Assembly (NCBI GenBank): GCA_900552735.1
Contig: USBA01000098.1
Span: 1 to 7,023, forward strand
From: an uncultured Collinsella sp.
Lineage (GTDB): Bacteria > Actinomycetota > Coriobacteriia > Coriobacteriales > Coriobacteriaceae
Direction: 5' to 3'
Length of the DNA: 7,023 nucleotides
Positions 1 to 7,023 of this stretch are shown here, one piece after another. The notes below the pieces were generated by a model. The model did no database searches. It had not been told where the DNA came from and saw only the letters and a list, made by a program, of their open reading frames with translations. A program made the position numbers and the translations under genes. The stretch's first letter is position 1; the number at the start of each line of letters is the position of its first letter.

Positions 1-261
1 CTCGGCAAGGCAGGCTCCCGTGGCGATACCCAGGTGCGCCGCGTTGTGCTGCAAGACGATCAGCATAATCGTGGACAGCGTGACGATCCACAGCAGCGCG
101 TAGCCAAACTGCGAGCCCGCGGCCATATTGGAGGCCCAGTTGCCCGGGTCGATAAAGCCGACGGTCACGAGCAGCCCGGGGCCGATATGCCGCGCAATGT
201 CTAGGCCTCCGTGACCACCGGTGCGCCGGGAGCCAAAGTGTTGTTTGAGATGGTTGATCAT
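1..261 (-). CDS. Nramp-family divalent metal ion transporter (MntH-like), N-terminal part, cut by window edge
   Basis: Reading the minus strand from ATG at 261-259 gives 87 uninterrupted codons running off the window. After a basic, cytoplasmic-looking leader (residues 1-25), the first membrane segment contains GPGLLVTVGFIDPGNWAS (residues 27-44). DPGN at 38-41 is the signature of Nramp TM1, whose Asp and Asn coordinate the transported metal. SQFGYALLWIV (50-60) and LQHNAAHLGIATG (70-82) match the family's TM2-TM3 region. Nramp proteins are proton-coupled Mn2+/Fe2+ importers of the inner membrane with 11-12 helices and about 400-450 residues, so roughly four fifths is missing. The start is supported by AGGAG on the minus strand (268-272), six bases from the ATG. 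Metal preference cannot be judged because the TM6 metal-binding motif lies outside the window. It is divergent from gltB and has its own candidate promoter and metal-repressor box. Family assignment is firm; substrate is inferred. Confidence 0.93.
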   Translation of the reverse strand, partial: MINHLKQHFGSRRTGGHGGLDIARHIGPGLLVTVGFIDPGNWASNMAAGSQFGYALLWIVTLSTIMLIVLQHNAAHLGIATGACLAE

Positions 262-297
262 GGTGCGCTCCTGCGTGCCGTTTGCTTGACGCCGCAA

Positions 298-326
298 AGG
301 ATACCCGTTTTAGGCTGAAAAGTTAA
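298..326 (-). promoter_or_regulatory. Candidate sigma-70 type promoter of the Nramp transporter gene
   Basis: On the minus strand TTAACT (321-326) and TATCCT (298-303) match the -35 and -10 consensus at four of six bases each and are separated by exactly 17 bases. Transcription would start near 290, giving a leader of about 30 bases before the ATG at 261. The placement fits the gene and the overlapping repressor-like box, but no experimental start site is known. Confidence 0.5.
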
Positions 327-336
327 CCAAACCTAA
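318..336 (-). promoter_or_regulatory. DtxR/IdeR-like metal-repressor operator overlapping the -35
   Basis: The minus strand reads TTAGGTTTGGTTAACTTTT, which matches the known actinobacterial DtxR/IdeR 19-base consensus (TTAGGTTAGSCTAACCTAA) at 14 of 19 positions, with the TTAGGTT half perfect. It covers the candidate -35 (321-326), the position expected for repression by a metal-loaded DtxR, IdeR or MntR-type regulator. A metal importer downstream makes this functionally sensible. The second half of the palindrome is degenerate, and a further TTAGG (310-314, + strand) lies nearby. The match is visible; binding is inferred. Confidence 0.5.
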
Positions 337-382
337 CAAAATTGCTGTATTTGAATGGGATGGTGAAAGGGGACTGCCGAAA

Positions 383-441
383 TGTCTTGATCTGTAACAA
401 CTAGGGATGGAAGTTGGACCTAGGTGTTACAGATCGAGACA
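383..441 (+). repeat. Hairpin unit 1 of the tandem array
   Basis: Arms 383-399 and 425-441 pair over 17 bases. The only deviation is T388 opposite G436, a U-G wobble in + strand RNA. After one mismatch (400/424) the stem continues for five pairs, CTAGG 401-405 with CCTAG 419-423, leaving a 13-base loop at 406-418. This inner stem is specific to unit 1. Confidence 0.85.
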
Positions 442-462
442 GGAAGAAATGGTCCTATGGAA

Positions 463-521
463 AATCTCGATTTGTAACAGTTGGCTGCAAAAATCAAGTC
501 TTACTGTTACAGATTGAGACA
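463..521 (+). repeat. Hairpin unit 2 of the tandem array
   Basis: Pairing runs from 465-481 to 503-519, 17 pairs including G469-U515 and U472-G512 wobbles. The outer two bases of the family-length arm (463-464 with 520-521) do not pair. The stem gains G480-C504 and U481-A503 inside the family-length arm. Its 25-base centre is the most diverged of the three. Confidence 0.82.
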
Positions 522-539
522 TTCGGAACCGTCTCTCAA

Positions 540-604
540 AAACATCTCAATCTGTAACATCTAGGCGTCGAAATTGGGTCTTCCTGTTACAGATTGAGAT
601 GTTT
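540..604 (+). repeat. Hairpin unit 3 of the tandem array, perfect 20-base arms
   Basis: Arms 540-559 and 585-604 are perfect reverse complements over 20 bases around the 25-base centre 560-584. This is the most intact copy and the one nearest gltB. Unlike a terminator it is followed by only three T residues and then mixed sequence. Confidence 0.9.
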
Positions 605-622
605 GAAGCGGTGAGCTTGCAG

Positions 623-661
623 GCCGAACTTGGGGTCCTTGTTGTCGCCCTTGAGGTCGGC
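623..661 (+). other. Possible additional RNA hairpin downstream of the array
   Basis: GCCGAACTTGGGG (623-635) can pair with 649-661 over 13 positions with one A-G mismatch (628/656) and three G-U pairs, leaving a 13-base loop. It is unrelated in sequence to the tandem units. All three wobbles are allowed only on the + strand RNA. In GC-rich DNA a stem like this can arise by chance, so confidence is low. Confidence 0.28.
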
Positions 662-694
662 GGTGTCCACTCGTGGGGCGTGCGTTACGCGATT

Positions 695-715
695 GTTTCG
701 AAACGGGTGGGAAAC
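695..715. promoter_or_regulatory. Small palindrome with an extra half-site, possible operator
   Basis: GTTTCGAAAC (695-704) is a perfect 10-base palindrome, and GAAAC recurs at 711-715, about 70-90 bases before the gltB start. The position suits an operator or activator site, but the palindrome is short and I cannot match it to a named regulator. Confidence 0.22.
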
Positions 716-770
716 ACAGCGGGCCGGCGATACTCCTACTATGCCTACTCAACTGACTGTCTAATATCTA

Positions 771-777
771 GGGGAGG
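771..777 (+). promoter_or_regulatory. Ribosome binding site of gltB
   Basis: GGGGAGG ends six bases before the ATG at 784. Together with the in-frame TAG at 769-771, it fixes that ATG as the start: there is no room for an earlier one. Confidence 0.88.
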
Positions 778-783
778 ATCGCG

Positions 784-3700
784 ATGCAGGCAGATTCCGC
801 TCAGCAGCAGGGCCTTTATCGCCCCGAATTCGACCACGATGCATGCGGCATCGGCGCGCTTGCCGATATCAACGGCGAGCGCCATCACCAGATCCTGGAC
901 GACGCACTGTCCATTCTGGTTAACTTGGAGCACCGCGGCGGCACGGGACTCGAGAAGAACACCGGCGACGGCGCCGGCATCCTGTTCCAGGTTCCGCATC
1001 ACTTTTTTCGTAAAGAGGCTCAAAAGTGCGGCCAGATTCTGCCGGCAGAGGGCGACTATGGCGTGGCCATGCTGTTCTTCCCGCAGGACGACAAGGGCGT
1101 AGAGGATGCCCGTCGCGTGTTTGAGGAGGGCTGCGCCGAGGCCGGCGTGCCGCTGCTCTTTTGGCGCGAGGTGCCGGTCGATCCGCACAACCTGGGTGAG
1201 ACGGCCCGCGCCTGCATGCCTACTATCCTGCAGGCCTTCCTGGGCCGTCCGGACGACACGCCCGCCGGCGATTCCTTCGAGCGCCGTCTGTATGTGTGCC
1301 GCCGCACCATCGAGCGCGCCGCCGACGCCAACCCGGCGCTTGCGGGCAAGATCTTCTACGTGTGCTCCATGTCGTCGCGTACCATCGTGTACAAGGGCAT
1401 GTTGGTGGCCACGCAGATGCGCCGCTTCTTCATCGATCTCAACGATGCCGCCGTCAAAACGGCCGTGGCGCTCGTCCACTCGCGCTACTCCACCAACACC
1501 ACGCCCAGCTGGGAGCGTGCGCACCCCAACCGCTTTATCATCCACAACGGCGAGATCAACACCCTCAAGGGCAACGTCAACTGGATTCGCGCCCGCGAGC
1601 CCAACCTGTACAGCCCCGTGCTGCAGCATGATCTTGAGCGCGTGATGCCCATCATCAACCGCGAGGGCTCCGATTCCGCGATTCTGGACAATGTGCTTGA
1701 GTTCCTGGTCATGAACGGTCGTCCGCTCACGCGCGCCGCATCCATGCTGCTGCCCGAGCCGTGGGACCACAACGACAGCCTGAGTGAGGAGCGCCGCGCC
1801 TACGACGCCTACCAGTCCATGCTCATGGAGCCGTGGGACGGCCCGGCGGCCATCGCCTTTACCGACGGTCGCACGCTGGGCGCCGCCCTCGACCGTAACG
1901 GCCTGCGCCCCGCCCGCTACTATGTGACGCGCGACGGTCGCTTTATGCTGGCAAGCGAGGTGGGCACCATCGAGGTAAGCCCCGAGAACATCCTGACGAG
2001 CGGCTGTCTGGGGCCGGGCCAGATGCTCGAGGTCGACTTTGCCCGCGGGCGCGTCATCTACAACGACGAGCTGCGCACCCGCTATGCCAAGGAAAAGCCC
2101 TACCGCGACTGGATTGCCGAGGAGACGCTGACCGTCGACGCGCTCGATGAGCCCGTTGCGGCAACGCCCGCCGAGGACGCCGAGGTGCCCGCTGCCGTGC
2201 GTATGGCCAAGCTCGGCTACCACTGGGATGATGTTGACGAGGTCGTGCGCCCCATGGCCCAGCAGGGCAAGGCCCCGCTCGCCTCGATGGGCATCGATGC
2301 GCCGCTGGCCTGCCTGTCCAAGAAGACGCGTTCGTTCTTCGACTACTTCTATCAGCTGTTCGCTCAGGTCACGAACCCGCCGATCGATGCCCTGCGCGAG
2401 CACATGGTGACTTCGACCACGCTCTACCTGGGCAACCACGGCAACCTGCTCGAGGACTCCCGTACGGCCTGCCAACTGGTGCGCCTGGAGCGTCCGCTGC
2501 TGAGCGAGGAGGAGTTTGACCGCATCTGTGCCATCGACCGCGTGGGCTTTAAGACCCGTCGCTTCCGTGCCGTCTACCGTCGCGATGCCGGTGAGGGCGC
2601 GCTGCAGGCTGCGCTCAAGCAGCTTGCCGAGGACGTCGAGACTGCGGTCCGCGACGGCGTGAACATCGTGGTGCTGAGCGATCGTGCCGCTGCGGGCGAG
2701 GTGCCCGTGCCGTCGCTGCTCGCCGTGGGCTGCGTGCACAACCACCTGATCCGCGCCGGCGTGCGTACCTTTGCCGACATCGTGGTGGAGTGCGGCGACG
2801 CCGTGTCCCCGCACGACTTTGCGGCACTGGTGGGCTACTCCGCGAGCGGCATCTATCCGTACAACGCACATGCGTGCATCCGAGATCTGGCGGCACGCGG
2901 CGACCTGGACGTGACGGCCGAGCAGGGCATCGCCAACTACAACAAGGCTGCGACCGCTGGCATCGTTTCCATCATGTCCAAGATGGGCATCTCCACGGTG
3001 CAGAGCTACCACTCCGCGCAGATCTTCGAGGCCGTTGGCTTTACGCCGGAGTTCGTCAACGCGTATTTCGCCGGCACGGTGAGCCGTGTGGGCGGTATGG
3101 GTGTCGAGGACGTCGAGCGCGAGCAGAATGAGCGCTATGACGCCGCGCTCGCTATCCTTAAGAGTCCGGCTCCCGATCAGCTGCCCACGCTGGGCCTGAC
3201 CAAGTGGCGTCCGCTCGGCGGCGAGGATCACCTGATTGACCCCCAGACCGTCTACCTGCTGCAGACCGCCTGCCGCGAGGACAGCTACGACACCTTTAAG
3301 GAGTACAGCGCCCGCCTGCACCGCACCGGCCGTGCCGTGCGCCTGCGCGACTTGCTCGACTTTGACGGCAGCGACCGCACCCCGGTGGCACTCGACGAGG
3401 TGGAGCCCGCGCTCAACATCGTCCGCCGCTTTAACACCGGTGCCATGTCGTACGGTTCCATCAGCAAAGAGGCGCACGAGTGCATGGCCATCGCCATGAA
3501 CCGTCTGCACGGCCGTTCCAACTCGGGCGAGGGCGGTGAGGATCCGCGTCGCGAGACCCCGCTGGCCAACGGCGACTCCAAGAACTCCGCGATCAAGCAG
3601 GTGGCAAGTGCGCGCTTTGGCGTGACGAGCCGCTACCTGTGCAGCGCCTTTGAGATTCAGATCAAGATGGCACAGGGCGCAAAGCCCGGCGAGGGCGGCC

Positions 3701-5478
3701 ACCTGCCCGGCAAGAAGGTCTATCCCTGGATCGCCGAGGTCCGTCAGTCCACGCCCGGCATCGGCCTGATCTCGCCTCCGCCGCATCACGATATCTACTC
3801 CATCGAGGATCTGGCAGAGCTGATCTTTGATCTTAAGAACGCCAACCCCGGCGCGCGCGTGTCGGTCAAGCTGGTCAGCGAGGCCGGCGTCGGCACCATC
3901 GCCACCGGTGTGGCCAAGGGCGCTGCCGACAAGATCTTGATCAGCGGCCACAATGGCGGCTCGGGTGCCGCTGCGCGCGACTCTATCTGGCATGCGGGTC
4001 TGCCGCTGGAGCTTGGCCTTGCCGAGGCCCAGCAGACGCTGCTGCAAAACGGCCTGCGCTCGCGCGTGGTGCTCGAGGCCGACGGCAAGCTCATGGACGG
4101 CACCGATGTTGCCGTCGCCTGCCTGCTGGGTGCCGAGGAGTTTGGCTTTGCGACCATGCCGCTCATCTCCATGGGCTGCCTCATGCAGCGCGACTGCCAG
4201 CAGGACACCTGCCCGGCCGGCATCGCTACGCAAAACTGCCGCCTGCGTCGCGGCTTCCGCGGCAAGCCCGAGCACGTTGAGCACTTTATGCTCTTTGTTG
4301 CTGAGCAGCTGCGCGAGGTCATGGCGAGCCTGGGCTTCCGCACCGTCGACGAGATGGTCGGCCATCCCGAGTGCTTGCGCCAGATCGAGGTCCCGGGCAA
4401 CCGCAAGGCCAATCTGCTCGATTTGTCGCCCGTGCTGGCGAGCGCGACCTGCGAGTTCGGTGCCCATATTCCGGGCGCCGACGGTCGCCACTTCCTGCCG
4501 CAGATGGCCGCGGACAGCGAGCTCGACAAGACGCTCGACTCCACGTTGTTTGTGCCCTACACGGCCGATGCCCGTGCACACTTGCGTCCGATTCGCTTCC
4601 GCGCCGACATCGCCAACGTCAACCGCTGCGTGGGTACCATCCTGGGCAACGCGGTGACCAAGGCGCATCCCGAGGGCCTTCCCGCCGGCTCCATCACCAT
4701 CGATTGCGATGGTTCGGCCGGTCAGAGCTTTGGCGCCTTCCTGCCGCGCGGCATTACGCTCAACGTGTGCGGCGACGCCAACGATTACTTTGGCAAGGGC
4801 CTTTCGGGTGGCGAGGTGTCGGTGCGCCCCAACCCGCATGCGACCTACAAGTTCGACGAGAACATCATTGTGGGCAACGTTGCGTTCTTTGGTGCCACGA
4901 GCGGCCGCGGCTTCATTAACGGTCTTGCCGGCCAGCGTTTTGCCGTGCGCAACTCCGGTGCCACCGTGGTGGTCGAGGGCTGCGGCAACCATGGCTGCGA
5001 GTACATGACGGGCGGTCTGGCGCTCATCCTGGGCGAGGTCGGGCAGAACTTCGCTGCCGGCATGACAGGTGGCGTGGCCTATGTCTTTGACCAGTACGGT
5101 ACGCTCGATGCCCGTGTGAACCACGAGAGCGTTGAGCTCAAGGCCCCGACGGCCGGCGAGCTGGCACAGATTCGTGCACTCATCCAGGAGCACGTGGACG
5201 CGACGCAGAGCCCGCGCGGCATTAAGCTGCTCTACAGCTTTGAGACGATGAGCAAGCACTTTGTGAAGGTCATTCCGACCGAGTACGAGCGCGTGCTGGC
5301 GATTGTCGCTGCTGCCGAGGCCGTGGGCAAGACGCATGCGCGGGCCGAGGAGCTGGCGTTTGACATCGTGACCGGTCGCGCGAGCGCCGCGGATGTCGCT
5401 CGCTTTTATGTTGCGGGCGGTGCTGCGGGCGCTGCGTCCGTGGCTGCCAGCTTTGCTTCGACCAAGAAGGAGGCGTAA
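784..5478 (+). CDS. gltB: Glutamate synthase large (alpha) subunit
   Basis: Catalyses glutamine plus 2-oxoglutarate plus two electrons to two glutamates in the cytoplasm, as the large partner of GltD. Domains in order: class II glutamine amidotransferase (about 21-440), central domain (about 495-790), FMN-binding synthase barrel (about 860-1215) and GXGXG beta-helix (about 1285-1480). Cys21 in DACGIG is the expected catalytic nucleophile, so residues 1-20 would be a propeptide removed on maturation. HSRYSTNT (232-239) and IHNGEIN (253-259) are amidotransferase substrate-site motifs. SNSGEGGED (912-920) and KPGEGGHLPGKK (967-978) belong to the synthase site. Cys1132, Cys1138 and Cys1143 have the spacing of the 3Fe-4S ligands. 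GSAGQSFGAF (1310-1319) marks the C-terminal helix. At 1564 residues it is slightly longer than usual (about 1480-1530), with an Ala-rich tail. The loop at 1055-1063 reads GHNGGSGAA where relatives usually have GxDGGTGAS/A. It is co-transcribed with gltD. Confidence 0.98.
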   Translation: MQADSAQQQGLYRPEFDHDACGIGALADINGERHHQILDDALSILVNLEHRGGTGLEKNTGDGAGILFQVPHHFFRKEAQKCGQILPAEGDYGVAMLFFPQDDKGVEDARRVFEEGCAEAGVPLLFWREVPVDPHNLGETARACMPTILQAFLGRPDDTPAGDSFERRLYVCRRTIERAADANPALAGKIFYVCSMSSRTIVYKGMLVATQMRRFFIDLNDAAVKTAVALVHSRYSTNTTPSWERAHPNRFIIHNGEINTLKGNVNWIRAREPNLYSPVLQHDLERVMPIINREGSDSAILDNVLEFLVMNGRPLTRAASMLLPEPWDHNDSLSEERRAYDAYQSMLMEPWDGPAAIAFTDGRTLGAALDRNGLRPARYYVTRDGRFMLASEVGTIEVSPENILTSGCLGPGQMLEVDFARGRVIYNDELRTRYAKEKPYRDWIAEETLTVDALDEPVAATPAEDAEVPAAVRMAKLGYHWDDVDEVVRPMAQQGKAPLASMGIDAPLACLSKKTRSFFDYFYQLFAQVTNPPIDALREHMVTSTTLYLGNHGNLLEDSRTACQLVRLERPLLSEEEFDRICAIDRVGFKTRRFRAVYRRDAGEGALQAALKQLAEDVETAVRDGVNIVVLSDRAAAGEVPVPSLLAVGCVHNHLIRAGVRTFADIVVECGDAVSPHDFAALVGYSASGIYPYNAHACIRDLAARGDLDVTAEQGIANYNKAATAGIVSIMSKMGISTVQSYHSAQIFEAVGFTPEFVNAYFAGTVSRVGGMGVEDVEREQNERYDAALAILKSPAPDQLPTLGLTKWRPLGGEDHLIDPQTVYLLQTACREDSYDTFKEYSARLHRTGRAVRLRDLLDFDGSDRTPVALDEVEPALNIVRRFNTGAMSYGSISKEAHECMAIAMNRLHGRSNSGEGGEDPRRETPLANGDSKNSAIKQVASARFGVTSRYLCSAFEIQIKMAQGAKPGEGGHLPGKKVYPWIAEVRQSTPGIGLISPPPHHDIYSIEDLAELIFDLKNANPGARVSVKLVSEAGVGTIATGVAKGAADKILISGHNGGSGAAARDSIWHAGLPLELGLAEAQQTLLQNGLRSRVVLEADGKLMDGTDVAVACLLGAEEFGFATMPLISMGCLMQRDCQQDTCPAGIATQNCRLRRGFRGKPEHVEHFMLFVAEQLREVMASLGFRTVDEMVGHPECLRQIEVPGNRKANLLDLSPVLASATCEFGAHIPGADGRHFLPQMAADSELDKTLDSTLFVPYTADARAHLRPIRFRADIANVNRCVGTILGNAVTKAHPEGLPAGSITIDCDGSAGQSFGAFLPRGITLNVCGDANDYFGKGLSGGEVSVRPNPHATYKFDENIIVGNVAFFGATSGRGFINGLAGQRFAVRNSGATVVVEGCGNHGCEYMTGGLALILGEVGQNFAAGMTGGVAYVFDQYGTLDARVNHESVELKAPTAGELAQIRALIQEHVDATQSPRGIKLLYSFETMSKHFVKVIPTEYERVLAIVAAAEAVGKTHARAEELAFDIVTGRASAADVARFYVAGGAAGAASVAASFASTKKEA
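5467..5473 (+). promoter_or_regulatory. Ribosome binding site of gltD, inside the end of gltB
   Basis: AAGGAGG is a full anti-16S match lying within the last codons of gltB, ten bases before the gltD ATG. With only five bases between the gltB stop and gltD start, translation of the two subunits is probably coupled. Confidence 0.85.
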
Positions 5479-5483
5479 GTGCC

Positions 5484-6965
<1,482 letters not shown>

Positions 6966-6976
6966 AGTAGTCATTT

Positions 6977-7018
6977 AAGAACGTCCCCAATGACTAGTCA
7001 TTGGGGACGTTCTTTTTT
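6977..7018 (+). terminator. Intrinsic terminator of the gltBD operon
   Basis: Bases 6977-6995 and 6996-7014 form a perfect 38-base palindrome (left arm AAGAACGTCCCCAATGACT). As RNA it would fold into a stem of about 17 pairs with a CTAG loop, followed by a T-run at 7013-7018 and a further TGTTTA. It begins 12 bases after the gltD stop. The opposite strand lacks a U-run after the stem, so it works in the + direction only. Confidence 0.93.
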
Positions 7019-7023
7019 GTTTA

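Larger units (their letters stand above)
383..604 (+). repeat. Tandem array of three 80-base-period inverted-repeat (hairpin) units
   Basis: Three units start at 383, 463 and 543, an exact 80-base period. Each has a 17-base left arm, a 25-base centre and a 17-base right arm (59 bases), followed by about 21 bases of poorly conserved spacer. All six arms follow one consensus, TGTCTCRATCTGTAACA or its complement, with TGTAACA invariant. The centres are homologous but diverged: units 1 and 3 agree at 15 of 25 positions, units 2 and 3 at 13 of 25, and seven positions are common to all three. The region is much more AT-rich than the flanking genes and has no sizeable reading frame. No U-run follows any stem, so these are not ordinary intrinsic terminators. 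Repeats alternate in orientation and the centres are related, so this is not a CRISPR. I do not recognise it as a named riboswitch. It lies between divergent genes, 180 bases upstream of gltB. Function is unknown. Confidence 0.9.
605..783 (+). promoter_or_regulatory. gltB-proximal upstream region, promoter not resolved
   Basis: No gene is seen here: the frames that cross it are unsupported, and an in-frame TAG at 769-771 closes the gltB frame just upstream of its ATG. The best -10-like string is TACTAT (737-742), which would give a leader of about 35 bases, but nothing resembling a -35 lies 16-18 bases before it. TAATAT (762-767) is too close to the Shine-Dalgarno to be a useful -10. The promoter may instead lie in the AT-rich stretch 337-382, which would place the hairpin array inside the gltB leader, or it may use another sigma factor or activator. 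Confidence 0.3.

Noticed and set aside
360..404. A 14-codon mini frame entering hairpin unit 1
   Set aside because: No ribosome site and no informative codon content.
449..517. A 22-codon mini frame across hairpin unit 2 with AGGAAG just upstream, considered as a leader peptide
   Set aside because: There is no run of Glu, Gln or other regulatory codons, it ends inside a hairpin arm, and no equivalent exists in units 1 and 3. A frame this short is expected by chance.
383..604. CRISPR array
   Set aside because: Repeats alternate in orientation, are only about 17 bases, and the intervening 25-base segments are homologous to one another, not unique spacers. No cas gene is in the window.
383..604. 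Intrinsic terminators or a known glutamine/glycine riboswitch
   Set aside because: No U-run follows any stem, and I see no match to the riboswitch cores I know. Three nearly identical stems at a fixed period also do not fit a terminator.
762..767. TAATAT as the gltB -10 box
   Set aside because: Transcription would begin at or inside the Shine-Dalgarno at 771-777, and no -35 lies at the right distance.
599..1102. A 167-codon + strand frame starting in the last hairpin arm and running into gltB
   Set aside because: Most of it overlaps gltB in another frame, the product is Arg/Ser/Ala-rich shadow sequence, and no Shine-Dalgarno precedes its start.

Overview
The window is a high-GC bacterial chromosome segment with one complete two-gene operon, gltB-gltD. 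Together these encode the two subunits of the bacterial NADPH-type glutamate synthase (GOGAT). A divergently transcribed Nramp-family metal transporter enters at the left edge and is cut by it. Strong G/C third-position bias, the absence of TTA, CTA and TCA codons opposite the long antisense frame of gltB, and the style of the proteins suggest a high-GC Gram-positive. My best guess is a gut Coriobacteriia member such as Collinsella; this is an inference from composition and sequence style and has not been searched.

Layout. Bases 1-261 (minus strand) are the first 87 codons of the transporter. Bases 262-336 hold its ribosome site, a plausible promoter and a DtxR/IdeR-like metal-repressor box overlapping the -35. 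Bases 337-382 are AT-rich with no clear feature. Bases 383-604 hold the most unusual structure here: three copies of a long inverted repeat with an exact 80-base period, each made of 17-base arms around a 25-base centre. Bases 605-783 are the gltB-proximal upstream region, with a weaker hairpin, a small palindrome and a strong Shine-Dalgarno, but no convincing sigma-70 promoter. gltB (784-5478) and gltD (5484-6965) are separated by 5 bases, and a perfect 38-base palindrome plus T-run (6977-7018) ends the operon.

How the parts work together. GltB hydrolyses glutamine at its N-terminal Cys site and channels ammonia to 2-oxoglutarate at an FMN/3Fe-4S site. GltD takes electrons from NADPH through FAD and 4Fe-4S centres to GltB. 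The net product is two glutamates, the exit of the GS-GOGAT ammonia assimilation route. The tandem hairpin array lies between the divergent genes and could act as leader RNA, as a protein-binding array, or simply be a genomic repeat family. The sequence alone does not settle this, but the substitutions seen within the arms keep pairing only when read as + strand RNA.
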